Source: Bacteroidales bacterium (GTDB taxonomy: Bacteria; Bacteroidota; Bacteroidia; Bacteroidales; UBA932). From it: a stretch of 43,276 bases of DNA. The notes under the pieces were generated by a model, which did no database searches, was not told the DNA's origin, and was given only the letters and a program-made list of their open reading frames with translations. Each line of letters opens with the position of its first letter. Positions within the stretch are counted from its first letter, which is position 1. Positions 21,921 through 30,733 of the stretch are shown piece by piece. The DNA lies in assembly GCA_017534745.1 (NCBI GenBank), contig JAFXVX010000016.1, positions 1 through 43,276 on the forward strand, in the 5' to 3' direction. A program made the position numbers and the translations under genes.

Positions 21921-24221
21921 ATGAAGACTTTCAAATGGTTTATCGCAGGGATTTTCCTGCTTCTGCCCCTTCTTCATGGCTGTAAAGCCGAGAAGCCGGA
22001 GCTACCGGTGATCAATCTTAATCCGCCTGTTCTTTCCGGCGTACTTGAGGACGGAATTATCGTCCTGAGCTGGGCTCCGGTCACCAACGCTATCTCCTAT
22101 AAAGTGGAGATAAAGGATGCCGATGCGTCCGAATACAAGACTATCGGTTCGCCCTCTTACGCTCCCTTCAGTGTGCCGGAAATCGAGACTCTTGTCGGCC
22201 ACACTTACGACCTGCGCGTCAAAGCCATTAACGGCGATAGCGAAAGTGACTGGTCGAACGTTGTCACTCTTGAAGTAATCAGGCTGCTACCACTGCCTGT
22301 CATCCGCTGCGATGCTGATTTTACCAGCATCAACGTAGAATGGAGTGCAGTTGAGGGAGCATCCTCCTACAGTGTCGAGCACAAGGTTTCTGTCGCCTCC
22401 GATTGGACCGTGGATTACACTGGGAACGAGACCTCGTTCAGGATATCGGAGCTTGATAGCGGCGTGTCCTACGATGTCCGTGTCGGAGCTGTCGCCGATG
22501 GATTCAGTATGACTTATTCGGATGTTGTCACGATGTCAACCGCCGAGGCTCCTTCCACTTTTATCTCCTCCGGTGAGCAACTGGCCACCTGGCTGGCCGG
22601 CATCAGCGTTGAGACGACTGAAGTTGCCGCCCTTGCCAATGATATTGATATGCAGGGCATAACCATTACTCCAGCAAGTGGTTTTGCCGGCACCCTGGAG
22701 GGTCAGGGACATTCAATCAAGAACCTGACGTCCTCCGTGCCGCTGTTCGCCCAGAACTCAGGCACAATAAAAGCCCTTGTCCTCGATGAGAGTTGCTCCT
22801 TCACGGCAGAAAGCAATGTCTTCGGTCCGCTCGTCGGCCGGAGCATCGGCGGGGCCTACAAGAATGTCGTAAACAAGGCATCTGTGACCTATGGTGCAAC
22901 GGCTGATGTGGATGTTGAAATCGTCCTTGGCGGCCTTGTCGGCCTTGTCGAGGGCGCTCGTTTCGAGAACTGCTCCAACGAAGGTAATATCTCCTTCAAC
23001 GCCCCGGGATGCGTTCATAAAAACGCATCGCTCGGCGGCCTGGCGGGTCTGGTCAATAACAATGAAGGAGGATCTTCCGTCTTCTTCGCCTGTGTCAACA
23101 GCGGCAAGGTAAGCCTGAACGCGAAGTACGGTGATCCGGTCAATGATTTCTCGGGTACCGGTACCAATAATGCCATCGGCATAAACTTGGGCGGTATCGT
23201 TGGAACGTCAAGTCTCAGCAATGAGAATAATGTCTCTTTTGAACAATGTGTCAATGAGACCGGCGCAGTCATTTCGCTCTATCATTCAGATATGGTCCCG
23301 CTCCCGACTAAAACTGACGGTTCATCCGGCCCCGTGAGCGTCGCCGGCATCCTTGGATTCGGCCAGGGGCGTTTCAACCAGTGCAGTAATCTCGGACTCA
23401 TCAAGGCGGTTTCACTTGCAGAAGGGGATCCTTCCGAGGCTGAAATGAAGAAAAAGAACTACCTGCTCAAGGTGGGCGGTATAGCTGGCATGCCATGGGA
23501 TGATCTGGCGATAGAATCCTGCACCAATTCTGGCAACATAGAGGTGGAATACTATGGCTTGTATGACAATGACGATAAGTGGCGTGCTGCCGTTGGTGGT
23601 ATTTGCGCGCAGGGTGCATATAACAGCACGGGCACTTATGTCCAGGGATGCACGGTTGACGGAAACATAACGGTCAGCGGTAAAGGCACTGTGGGTGTGG
23701 GTGGTGTTATAGGTGTTATCGGCAAACAGGTCAATAACACTGTGACAGCGAACTGCCATATCACGGTGAATGGCCGCAAGGGTGATGTCGGTGGTCTTGT
23801 CGGTTATGTCGTTGGTGGTGCTGCAAACTACACCATAAAAGGTTGTTCCTGCGCTGCGACCATATTCGCCGACAGCGACTGGGGCCCTTACGACAAGACC
23901 TGGTACTACAGCATCGGCGGTCTTATGGGCCGTTGGAGCGGTGCCAATGGCGAAGGCAGCAATGCCAGCATGACCGGCGGGTGCGTATTCAGCGGATCGA
24001 TATCATCCATATACCAGACAAGGGTAGGTATAATTGTCGGCGCGGTAAGGGGTAACAAGAAAGTAGTCTTTGGCGAAAGCAATAACCCCATCCGGGTTTC
24101 CGGCAAATTCTCCAGGAAAGATGTTGAGGAGCTCACCATCAACTCGGAGAATCTTGAGACCTACCAGTGCGGATACATCCAAGAAGAAAACACTACGACT
24201 ATGCACGTGGTATGTGAGTAA
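21921..24221 (+). CDS. Surface lipoprotein with two fibronectin-III-like domains and GLUG repeats
   Basis: The 766-aa lipoprotein (lipobox LLHGC, Cys21) occupies the SusE/SusF position. Two Fn3-like domains follow (about 35-115, IVLSWAPVTNAISYKVEI; about 120-205, INVEWSAVEGASSYSVEH). Then comes a long right-handed beta-helix-type region with glycine-rich GLUG-like repeats (GGLVGLVEGARFENCSNEGNIS, GGIVG, GGLVGYVVGGAANYTIKGCS). The repeats are homologous to the middle of the next gene. A role in binding the glycan at the cell surface is inferred from position and lipidation; no catalytic residues are evident. Confidence 0.8.
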   Translation: MKTFKWFIAGIFLLLPLLHGCKAEKPELPVINLNPPVLSGVLEDGIIVLSWAPVTNAISYKVEIKDADASEYKTIGSPSYAPFSVPEIETLVGHTYDLRVKAINGDSESDWSNVVTLEVIRLLPLPVIRCDADFTSINVEWSAVEGASSYSVEHKVSVASDWTVDYTGNETSFRISELDSGVSYDVRVGAVADGFSMTYSDVVTMSTAEAPSTFISSGEQLATWLAGISVETTEVAALANDIDMQGITITPASGFAGTLEGQGHSIKNLTSSVPLFAQNSGTIKALVLDESCSFTAESNVFGPLVGRSIGGAYKNVVNKASVTYGATADVDVEIVLGGLVGLVEGARFENCSNEGNISFNAPGCVHKNASLGGLAGLVNNNEGGSSVFFACVNSGKVSLNAKYGDPVNDFSGTGTNNAIGINLGGIVGTSSLSNENNVSFEQCVNETGAVISLYHSDMVPLPTKTDGSSGPVSVAGILGFGQGRFNQCSNLGLIKAVSLAEGDPSEAEMKKKNYLLKVGGIAGMPWDDLAIESCTNSGNIEVEYYGLYDNDDKWRAAVGGICAQGAYNSTGTYVQGCTVDGNITVSGKGTVGVGGVIGVIGKQVNNTVTANCHITVNGRKGDVGGLVGYVVGGAANYTIKGCSCAATIFADSDWGPYDKTWYYSIGGLMGRWSGANGEGSNASMTGGCVFSGSISSIYQTRVGIIVGAVRGNKKVVFGESNNPIRVSGKFSRKDVEELTINSENLETYQCGYIQEENTTTMHVVCE

Positions 24222-24243
24222 ATAACAATTAAATCCATATACT

Positions 24244-27200
24244 ATGAAATTCAAAAAACTTTTGACAAGTGCTTTACTCCTCGCCGTGGCCCTCACGGCC
24301 TGCACAAAGAAGGAGGAGCCTTTCGAGCAGCCTGAAGAGGTGGTGCCTCCTCAGGAGGAAGAGGGCGATTTCGCCTACATCTTCAAGATTGCAGATGAGA
24401 CAAAGACCGTTTTTGGTACAAACCACGTTGTCTGGGAAGCAGACGACCTGGTGGGCTCGTATGCAAGTACATCCAAGAACAAATCGACGCCCGTCACAAT
24501 TGACGGCAGCGGCGGTGTACACATTACCATCCGGAGCAGCGTCGCTCTTGCTGCCGGAGATATGGTTTACGCCTATTATCCGTTCAGCAGTACGAATAAC
24601 AATAAAGAGGCTGGTGCCGTGACACTGGAAATTCCCCGGAACCAGGTGTCCGGCAGCGCCGATGCGATGCCGATGGTGGCGCTTCCATTTGAGTTGACGG
24701 GGCCTGTATCTTCCTACACTAACACCGAGGTCGGAACCCTCCAGTTCATGAACCTCGGCTCTATCATCAAACTCAACATCTTCTCCAGCGACGCTTCCTT
24801 CCAGGGCGAGACCATCGAGAACGTCACCTTACAGGCCGGTACGGCCTGCGCAGGCTCGTTCACGTATGACATTACGGCACTGGATGAGGCGAATCCTGCA
24901 GCCATTTCAGGTTATGAGGAGACCGATGTCGTGGTTTCCGGCGACGGTGCCCATCCAACGACCGTGGGCGTTGACAGGGATCACGGCGGCGTATTCTACG
25001 TCATCGTCGCTCCCGGCACTTATGCGGGCAGTTTCAAAATACGTACGAGCCGTGCTGAATACATTTATAATTCCGCGTCCCGCACCTATTCCCGGGCGAG
25101 CGTGAAACCGCTCAATATCGACCTTGCCGGCACCAACTGGACCGCGGTCACCGGATACGATAACACGATCGACTCACCTCGCGAACTTTATGAGTTCCTC
25201 GCCGGCACCTCATCTTCCGACACCGGCTCGTACACGATTACGGCTGACCTCGACATGACCGGCTACACTATCACCAGCGCCTCCGGCTTTGGCGGTACGC
25301 TCGAAGGGAATGATCATAAGATAAGCAATGTCGTTTCCTCGGTTCCGCTTTTCGAGACAAACAATGGTACAATACGAAATCTCATTTTGGATGAGACATG
25401 TTCCTTCTCACCTTCAAGCAATAAATTCGGTGCATTGGTGAGAGAGGACAAGGGCGGCGTTTATGAATCTGTAAAATCTGCCGCATCCGTTATTTATACG
25501 CCATCCGACAATATTACTACGTGTACGATGATTGGTGGCTTAGTTGGTTTTGCAGATGTCAGCGGTGGCCCCACTTTTACCTCGTGCTCAAACAGTGGCC
25601 AGGTTAAGTTGGAAGCGCCAGGGTATTATCACGTTACTCTTGCCATGGGAGGATTGGTCGGATATGCCAAGGAAGTAACCTTCACCAGCTGCACTAATAG
25701 CGGGCCTGTGACAGTAAATGCATGGTATGGTGATCCCGCTGTTGATGATTCCATTGTCGACTTAATTGGCATCGGCGGTCTGATTGGTTTTATATATAGT
25801 AGTTCCTCGTCATCCTCTTTAATCACCTGCGAGAATAAGGCTCAGGGTGTCGTTACACTTAACCACACAGATCTCTATCAATTGGAGACTGGTAGTGCGG
25901 CATATAGCGTAGCAGTTGGCGGTGTTTGCGGTTATGGTACCGTGAATATGAATAAAGCAAACAACTATGCTCCTATCAATGTTTCGTGTAAGTCAGCTAA
26001 TGGCAATGCTCAGAAAATAAAGAAGTACATCCTCAAGTGTGGAGGCGTCATCGGGGTCGTTGGTTCCAACTCTGGCTTGCAGAGTTGTAAGAATGAAGGT
26101 GCTATCACCGTTGATTATGACGGATCCTACCGGGGTGATGCCAATAATGTTAACTGCGCAGCTGTAGGCGGAATATTTGGATCGGTCGGCTACAACAACT
26201 CGTCGCAGATTAATTACTGTGACTCCAAAGCGCCCATTTCCGTTGCGGGAAAAGGCAAGGTCTGTGTGGGTGGTATCGGTGGCATCAACGGAAAACTGAT
26301 TCGCGACAGATTCTTTGGCGGTGCCTCTATAACCATTAGCGTAGCGGAGAGTTACGTGGGCGGTATATGGGGTCAGGTGAGCCAAAATGGCTCAGGTGCC
26401 TATGCCCAGGCCAAAGGCTGTAAAGTTGAAGCTAGCATAACCAACACAACTTCTGGCTGGTCTTCTATGGGAGGATTGTTGGGACTCTGGAATGCCGGTA
26501 ATACGGGAAACAATGTGTTCTTTATCAGTTACGATGGCGAACAAAGCTCTTTCAGCGGAACAATATCTGCTCCTTTGTCAAACGCTTCCGGTGTCGGATT
26601 CCTTATTGGAGAAACCGCAGGTGACAGCCAAACAAAGAACTTTGGGAAATCGGATGATAAGATTCTGGCTTCTGGAAGCATTGAGCGCAATGGACTGTCT
26701 TTAACCCAGATTACTTCCAGTAATATCGAGACATACTGGTATGGGAAAAAGAAGGGAACAAACAATATTTATGTTGAAGCCCCCGAGGAAGTTTCGCCAT
26801 CTTCGCTGACTCTGATGAGCTTCAATATCCGTGAAGGCAGCAACTGGACCAGCCGCAGGGGTCCCATAGTATCAATGATCAACGGCGAGAGCCCGGACCT
26901 CATCGGCCTGCAGGAAGTCAAGGACCTGGATGTGTATGACCTTGCAACACAGGGGAAGCATCCCTGGAATTATTTGAAAGATAACCTCTCCGCCTACAGC
27001 GGCTACCGCTCAGGGACTTATCACAATGCTATTCTCTATAAGACCAGCACGGTGGAGCTTTCCAATACCGGTATCTTCTTCCTTCGTGATGACTACAACA
27101 CCAGCGGTAACAGCTGGGATGGCTACGAACGGACGGCCCTCTATGCCACCGTCCGTGAAAAAGCGACCGGGAGATATTTCTTCTACATTACCACCCATTT

Positions 27201-27603
27201 CCCTATGAACGATAGCAATGACGGATGGAATAAGAGTACGGCGCTTTTGGAAAATCGAATTGCCGCGTTGAACACCAACAACTATCCCGTGATTCTGATG
27301 GGCGACTTCAACTGTGTGATTGGAAATGCCTGCTGGGACAATATCAAAACCTGGATGAAAAACACCCGGTATAATGCAGATACGATTGTCAGTGATGAGA
27401 ACAGGGATCTTTACACGTATAATGCTTTTGGCGACAGTTCGAAAGCCCGTAATAAGGTTGACCATATCTGGGTAAGCAAAAACGGGATAAACGTGGATTC
27501 TTACGTTACTCTGACAACGGCCGTCCATAATTATGGCGGTTACACTACAAACGGTGAGACTTTCCTCTCCGACCACTATCCCATCATTGCCCACATTTCC
27601 TAA
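24244..27603 (+). CDS. Fimbrillin-like / GLUG beta-helix / EEP fusion lipoprotein
   Basis: The 1119-aa lipoprotein (lipobox ALTAC, Cys20) has three parts. An N-terminal domain resembling the fimbrillin-like family (about 45-305, DETKTVFGTNHVVWEADDLVG...VYAYYPFSS) is followed by a GLUG-repeat beta-helix (about 310-830, GGLVGFADVSGG, GGLVGYAKEVTFTSCTNSG, GGVIGVVGSNSGLQSCKNEG) homologous to the preceding gene. The last part is a complete EEP hydrolase domain (about 855-1119) with MSFNIREG (Asn861), LQEVKD, MGDFNC (Asp1021, Asn1023), KVDHIW and SDHYPI (His1111). It would thus place a phosphodiesterase-like enzyme on a surface adhesive stalk. The DNA of the GLUG part (about 25380-26760) is visibly more AT-rich than its flanks. 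The order is unusual; the substrate is unknown. Confidence 0.82.
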   Translation: MKFKKLLTSALLLAVALTACTKKEEPFEQPEEVVPPQEEEGDFAYIFKIADETKTVFGTNHVVWEADDLVGSYASTSKNKSTPVTIDGSGGVHITIRSSVALAAGDMVYAYYPFSSTNNNKEAGAVTLEIPRNQVSGSADAMPMVALPFELTGPVSSYTNTEVGTLQFMNLGSIIKLNIFSSDASFQGETIENVTLQAGTACAGSFTYDITALDEANPAAISGYEETDVVVSGDGAHPTTVGVDRDHGGVFYVIVAPGTYAGSFKIRTSRAEYIYNSASRTYSRASVKPLNIDLAGTNWTAVTGYDNTIDSPRELYEFLAGTSSSDTGSYTITADLDMTGYTITSASGFGGTLEGNDHKISNVVSSVPLFETNNGTIRNLILDETCSFSPSSNKFGALVREDKGGVYESVKSAASVIYTPSDNITTCTMIGGLVGFADVSGGPTFTSCSNSGQVKLEAPGYYHVTLAMGGLVGYAKEVTFTSCTNSGPVTVNAWYGDPAVDDSIVDLIGIGGLIGFIYSSSSSSSLITCENKAQGVVTLNHTDLYQLETGSAAYSVAVGGVCGYGTVNMNKANNYAPINVSCKSANGNAQKIKKYILKCGGVIGVVGSNSGLQSCKNEGAITVDYDGSYRGDANNVNCAAVGGIFGSVGYNNSSQINYCDSKAPISVAGKGKVCVGGIGGINGKLIRDRFFGGASITISVAESYVGGIWGQVSQNGSGAYAQAKGCKVEASITNTTSGWSSMGGLLGLWNAGNTGNNVFFISYDGEQSSFSGTISAPLSNASGVGFLIGETAGDSQTKNFGKSDDKILASGSIERNGLSLTQITSSNIETYWYGKKKGTNNIYVEAPEEVSPSSLTLMSFNIREGSNWTSRRGPIVSMINGESPDLIGLQEVKDLDVYDLATQGKHPWNYLKDNLSAYSGYRSGTYHNAILYKTSTVELSNTGIFFLRDDYNTSGNSWDGYERTALYATVREKATGRYFFYITTHFPMNDSNDGWNKSTALLENRIAALNTNNYPVILMGDFNCVIGNACWDNIKTWMKNTRYNADTIVSDENRDLYTYNAFGDSSKARNKVDHIWVSKNGINVDSYVTLTTAVHNYGGYTTNGETFLSDHYPIIAHIS

Positions 27604-27618
27604 ATCTTGAGTACAGTT

Positions 27619-27741
27619 ATGAAAGAGTATATAACACCTATTACCGAATGGTCCGTCCTCAAGGTTGGCAATTTCTGCGCGTCCTTTGATTCAACGGACA
27701 ACACTGAAACCTGGACGATCGAAGAAGGAGAAGATCTCTGA
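27619..27741 (+). CDS. 40-residue peptide overlapping the lyase-hydrolase start
   Basis: A 40-codon ORF begins with ATG 15 nt after the preceding stop and ends in TGA that shares its A with the next ATG (TGATG), a sign of translational coupling. The peptide starts MKEYITPITEWSVLKVGNFC and continues with an ASFDSTDNTETW stretch and an acidic end. This pattern (MKxYxTPxxE, a hydrophobic middle, Cys-Ala-Ser, acidic Gly-poor tail) resembles small Bacteroidales peptides encoded beside surface-protein genes, as recalled from genome annotation. It has no signal peptide or known domain. It may be a secreted or signalling peptide, or a translational leader for the enzyme gene. Confidence 0.6.
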   Translation: MKEYITPITEWSVLKVGNFCASFDSTDNTETWTIEEGEDL

Positions 27742-30719
27742 TGCTCAGAGTATTACTGATAGCGACAGCCCTTCTGGCCTCGCACGTTTCGGATATTGAC
27801 ACCTCATCCCTGGTGATGAACCAGGGGTGGGTGCCGTATCCGGCGTATGACGACAGGGATGGATGGGCTGAGCAACTGGGGGAGTATCAGGAGAGGATAG
27901 CCGCGGCGGGGGAGAAGTACCTCGGGTTCCGGTGGGTGGACATCACGGATGATGACTACCGCGCTTGGGACCTTCGCGACGACCGCCACCAGATGGAGGA
28001 CAAGTATTTCGCCAACCAGGAGGCCATACGTAACCTTTTCGTCGCGGAACTCGCGGAAGGGAAGGGACGGTACCTGTCCGACATCGCGGCGGGCGTGGCC
28101 TGGTGGTGCGACCTTTACTCCTGGTCGGTGGTGACCCATCTTGCGAAACTCCAGACGAACAGGAATCCGGTCCCGAACCCGGGCGAGCAGATTGTCGAGC
28201 TGCAGTCGGGCAACGTGTCGCAGATGATGGCGTGGCTGCACTATTTTCTCGGGGCGGAGCTGGATAAAATCCAGCCCGGCCTTGCGGGCCGCCTGAAGAA
28301 CGCCGTGAAGGAGAAGACGATGGACACGTACATGAATCGCGACGATTTCTGGTGGATGGGCTTCGACACAAGTTCCGGTAAGAAACTCAACAACTGGAAC
28401 CCCTGGTGCAATCAGAACGTCCTCCTCTGCTTCATGCTGCTGGAGGACGACAGGGAGAAGCTCGCCCAGGCTGTGGAGAAGACAATGCGCTCCGTGAGCC
28501 TGTGGCTGGATTCGCTGCCCCGGGACGGCTGCTGCGACGAAGGTACGACCTATTGGTACAAGTCCACCGGTCACCTGCTGGACTACCTGGAGAATCTCGG
28601 GCGCATCACCGGAGGGGCTGTGAACCTCTGGAATGAGCCGCTCCTCCAGCGGATGGGCGATTTTATCGTCAACGCCGACATAGGCGACTGCTGGCAGGTC
28701 AATTTCGCCGACGGGACGCCGTCGAGGAGGCCGATTTCCTATTGGATATACCGCTACGGGAAGGCTTCCGGCAACCGTCTGATGATGGATTTCGCCGTGA
28801 ACAGCTTCCACCGCTACGGCGCCGATCCGACGGATGTCAACTGGACGCTGTTCTATCAGGGGATGGAGGCCATCACCGCGTGCCGCGAGATGAAGGCGCT
28901 TCCGTCGCCGGAGGTGAAGCCTGCTCCTTTCGTGTACTATCCGAAGACTGACGTCTGTTTCGCCCGTGCCGGGAAGGGTTTCCTCGCGGCCAAGGGCGGC
29001 ACCAACGGCGAGCGCCATAACCACAACGACGTCGGGAGCTGTATCTATTTCTTCGATTCCGCTCCAGTGCTGATTGACGCCGGCATAGGCAATTACGAGA
29101 AGAACACCTTCGGCCCTCACCGCTACGAGAACTGGTTCGTCCGGAGTGGCTGGCACAACCTGCCGGTCGTCAATGGCTGCGAGCAGGTCTTTGGGGAGGA
29201 GTACAGAGTTTCAGGCAGCCGTGCGAGCAGGCTCCTTCGGCGCTATGTCACCGACATCGCCGGGGCCTATCCCGACTCCGCCGGTGTGGAGTCCTGGAAG
29301 ATCGCCTACCGGCTCCGTCGCGACGGAGGTCTTGTAATCCGTGAGAATTACTCCCTGAAGGAAGCGGTCTGCCCCAACGAATTGCATTTTCTTGTGAAAT
29401 ACGAGCCGGTGGTTTCCGGCGATGGGGAGATACAGCTGCATGGGGTGACGATGCGCTACGACGCCTCCGCCTTTGACGTTTCCGTTGAGGAAAAGTCGAT
29501 GGTGGGCCTTGGGTTCACCGACAGGTGGGGCAAGAGTATATATCGTATTGTCCTTACTGCGAAGGATTTGCAGAAGAAGGGGCGTTACGTGTTCCGGTTT
29601 GTGCCTTCGCCGGAGGAGCCGATGGAGCTCCTGACGGCGCGGGTGCTGTCCGTGGCCAAGAAGCAGTTCGCACTGCTCCACGGACGGCTGGGGCCCGATA
29701 AGCTTCCCCGTACGCTCAATGAGGACGGAAGCGTGAAGGACTGTGGCATATCCTCATGGCCGAGCGGGTTCTTCCCGGGCTCGCTGTGGCTGCTGTATCA
29801 GCTGACGGACGACGATGCCGTCCGCGATATGGCTGAAGAGGAGACGGTCAAACTGGCCCCGATCCTGTGTTGCCCCATCAACCACGACATCGGTTTCCAG
29901 ATTAACTGTAGCTACGGCAATGCCTACCGCCAGACGGGAGATGAGAAGTATCTTCCGCTCATCGAGGATGCCGCGAGGGCGCTCGCCGGCCGGTTCAACC
30001 CGACCGTCGGCGCGACCCTCAGCTGGGAGCCCGGCGAGAGGGGGAAGTGCCCCGTCATCATAGACAATATGATGAACCTGGAGCTGTTGGAGTACGCCTC
30101 GAAACTGTTTGAATGCGATTCGCTGCAGGCGATTGCCGTGACCCACGCGGAGACGACTATCCGCAACCACTTCCGTCCGGACTACTCGACCTGGCACATG
30201 CTCGACTACGACCCGGCGACGGGCGAGGTCCTGCGCCGCGTGACGGTGCAGGGCTACTCCGACGACAGTGCCTGGGCCCGTGGCCAGGCCTGGGGCCTCT
30301 ACGGCTTTACGATGATGTATCGCGAGACCGGGCGCGGGGAGTTCCTCGCACAGGCGGAGCACATCGCCCGCATGCTCCTCGAAAGGCTCCCCGCTGACGG
30401 CATCCCCTGGTGGGATTTCGATGACCCCGACATCCCGAACTACCGCGATGCCTCCGCGGGCGCCATCCTCGCCTCCGCCTTCATCGAGCTGAGCACACTG
30501 ACACAGGACAAAAAGTTGTCACGTGCTTGTTTCTCCACAGCGGAGAAACAAATCCGTACACTCTCGTCCCCTGAGTATCTTGCTTTGTCTGGAGAAAATG
30601 GAAACTTCCTGCTGAAGCACAGCGTCGGCAACCTGCCGAGTGGCGTCGAGGTTGACGTCCCCCTCACCTACGCCGACTACTACTTCCTCGAAGCCCTCTG
30701 CCGGTATAACGCTCTGTAA
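27741..30719 (+). CDS. Bifunctional heparinase II/III-like lyase and GH88 unsaturated glucuronyl hydrolase
   Basis: One 992-aa frame joins two enzymes. Residues 1-15 are a signal peptide. Residues about 30-640 are an (alpha/alpha) toroid plus beta-sandwich polysaccharide lyase of the heparinase II/III superfamily, with the active-site block [12 protein letters not shown] (His426, His428) and the [22 protein letters not shown] segments. Residues about 650-990 are a GH88 hydrolase: [22 protein letters not shown] (Asp716), [11 protein letters not shown] (Asp775), the two Asp about 59 residues apart as in unsaturated glucuronyl hydrolases, and [12 protein letters not shown]. The lyase would leave a 4,5-unsaturated uronic acid at the new end, and GH88 would hydrate and release it. 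It would act in the periplasm. No sulfatase is present in the locus, so a non-sulfated uronide is favoured. Confidence 0.85.
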   Translation: MLRVLLIATALLASHVSDIDTSSLVMNQGWVPYPAYDDRDGWAEQLGEYQERIAAAGEKYLGFRWVDITDDDYRAWDLRDDRHQMEDKYFANQEAIRNLFVAELAEGKGRYLSDIAAGVAWWCDLYSWSVVTHLAKLQTNRNPVPNPGEQIVELQSGNVSQMMAWLHYFLGAELDKIQPGLAGRLKNAVKEKTMDTYMNRDDFWWMGFDTSSGKKLNNWNPWCNQNVLLCFMLLEDDREKLAQAVEKTMRSVSLWLDSLPRDGCCDEGTTYWYKSTGHLLDYLENLGRITGGAVNLWNEPLLQRMGDFIVNADIGDCWQVNFADGTPSRRPISYWIYRYGKASGNRLMMDFAVNSFHRYGADPTDVNWTLFYQGMEAITACREMKALPSPEVKPAPFVYYPKTDVCFARAGKGFLAAKGGTNGERHNHNDVGSCIYFFDSAPVLIDAGIGNYEKNTFGPHRYENWFVRSGWHNLPVVNGCEQVFGEEYRVSGSRASRLLRRYVTDIAGAYPDSAGVESWKIAYRLRRDGGLVIRENYSLKEAVCPNELHFLVKYEPVVSGDGEIQLHGVTMRYDASAFDVSVEEKSMVGLGFTDRWGKSIYRIVLTAKDLQKKGRYVFRFVPSPEEPMELLTARVLSVAKKQFALLHGRLGPDKLPRTLNEDGSVKDCGISSWPSGFFPGSLWLLYQLTDDDAVRDMAEEETVKLAPILCCPINHDIGFQINCSYGNAYRQTGDEKYLPLIEDAARALAGRFNPTVGATLSWEPGERGKCPVIIDNMMNLELLEYASKLFECDSLQAIAVTHAETTIRNHFRPDYSTWHMLDYDPATGEVLRRVTVQGYSDDSAWARGQAWGLYGFTMMYRETGRGEFLAQAEHIARMLLERLPADGIPWWDFDDPDIPNYRDASAGAILASAFIELSTLTQDKKLSRACFSTAEKQIRTLSSPEYLALSGENGNFLLKHSVGNLPSGVEVDVPLTYADYYFLEALCRYNAL

Positions 30720-30733
30720 CTCCTGTCATTTCG

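Noticed and set aside
27804..29156. 450-codon open frame on the minus strand opposite the lyase-GH88 gene
   Set aside because: It is a shadow frame caused by high-GC third positions; the plus strand has clear domain motifs and the antisense product has none.
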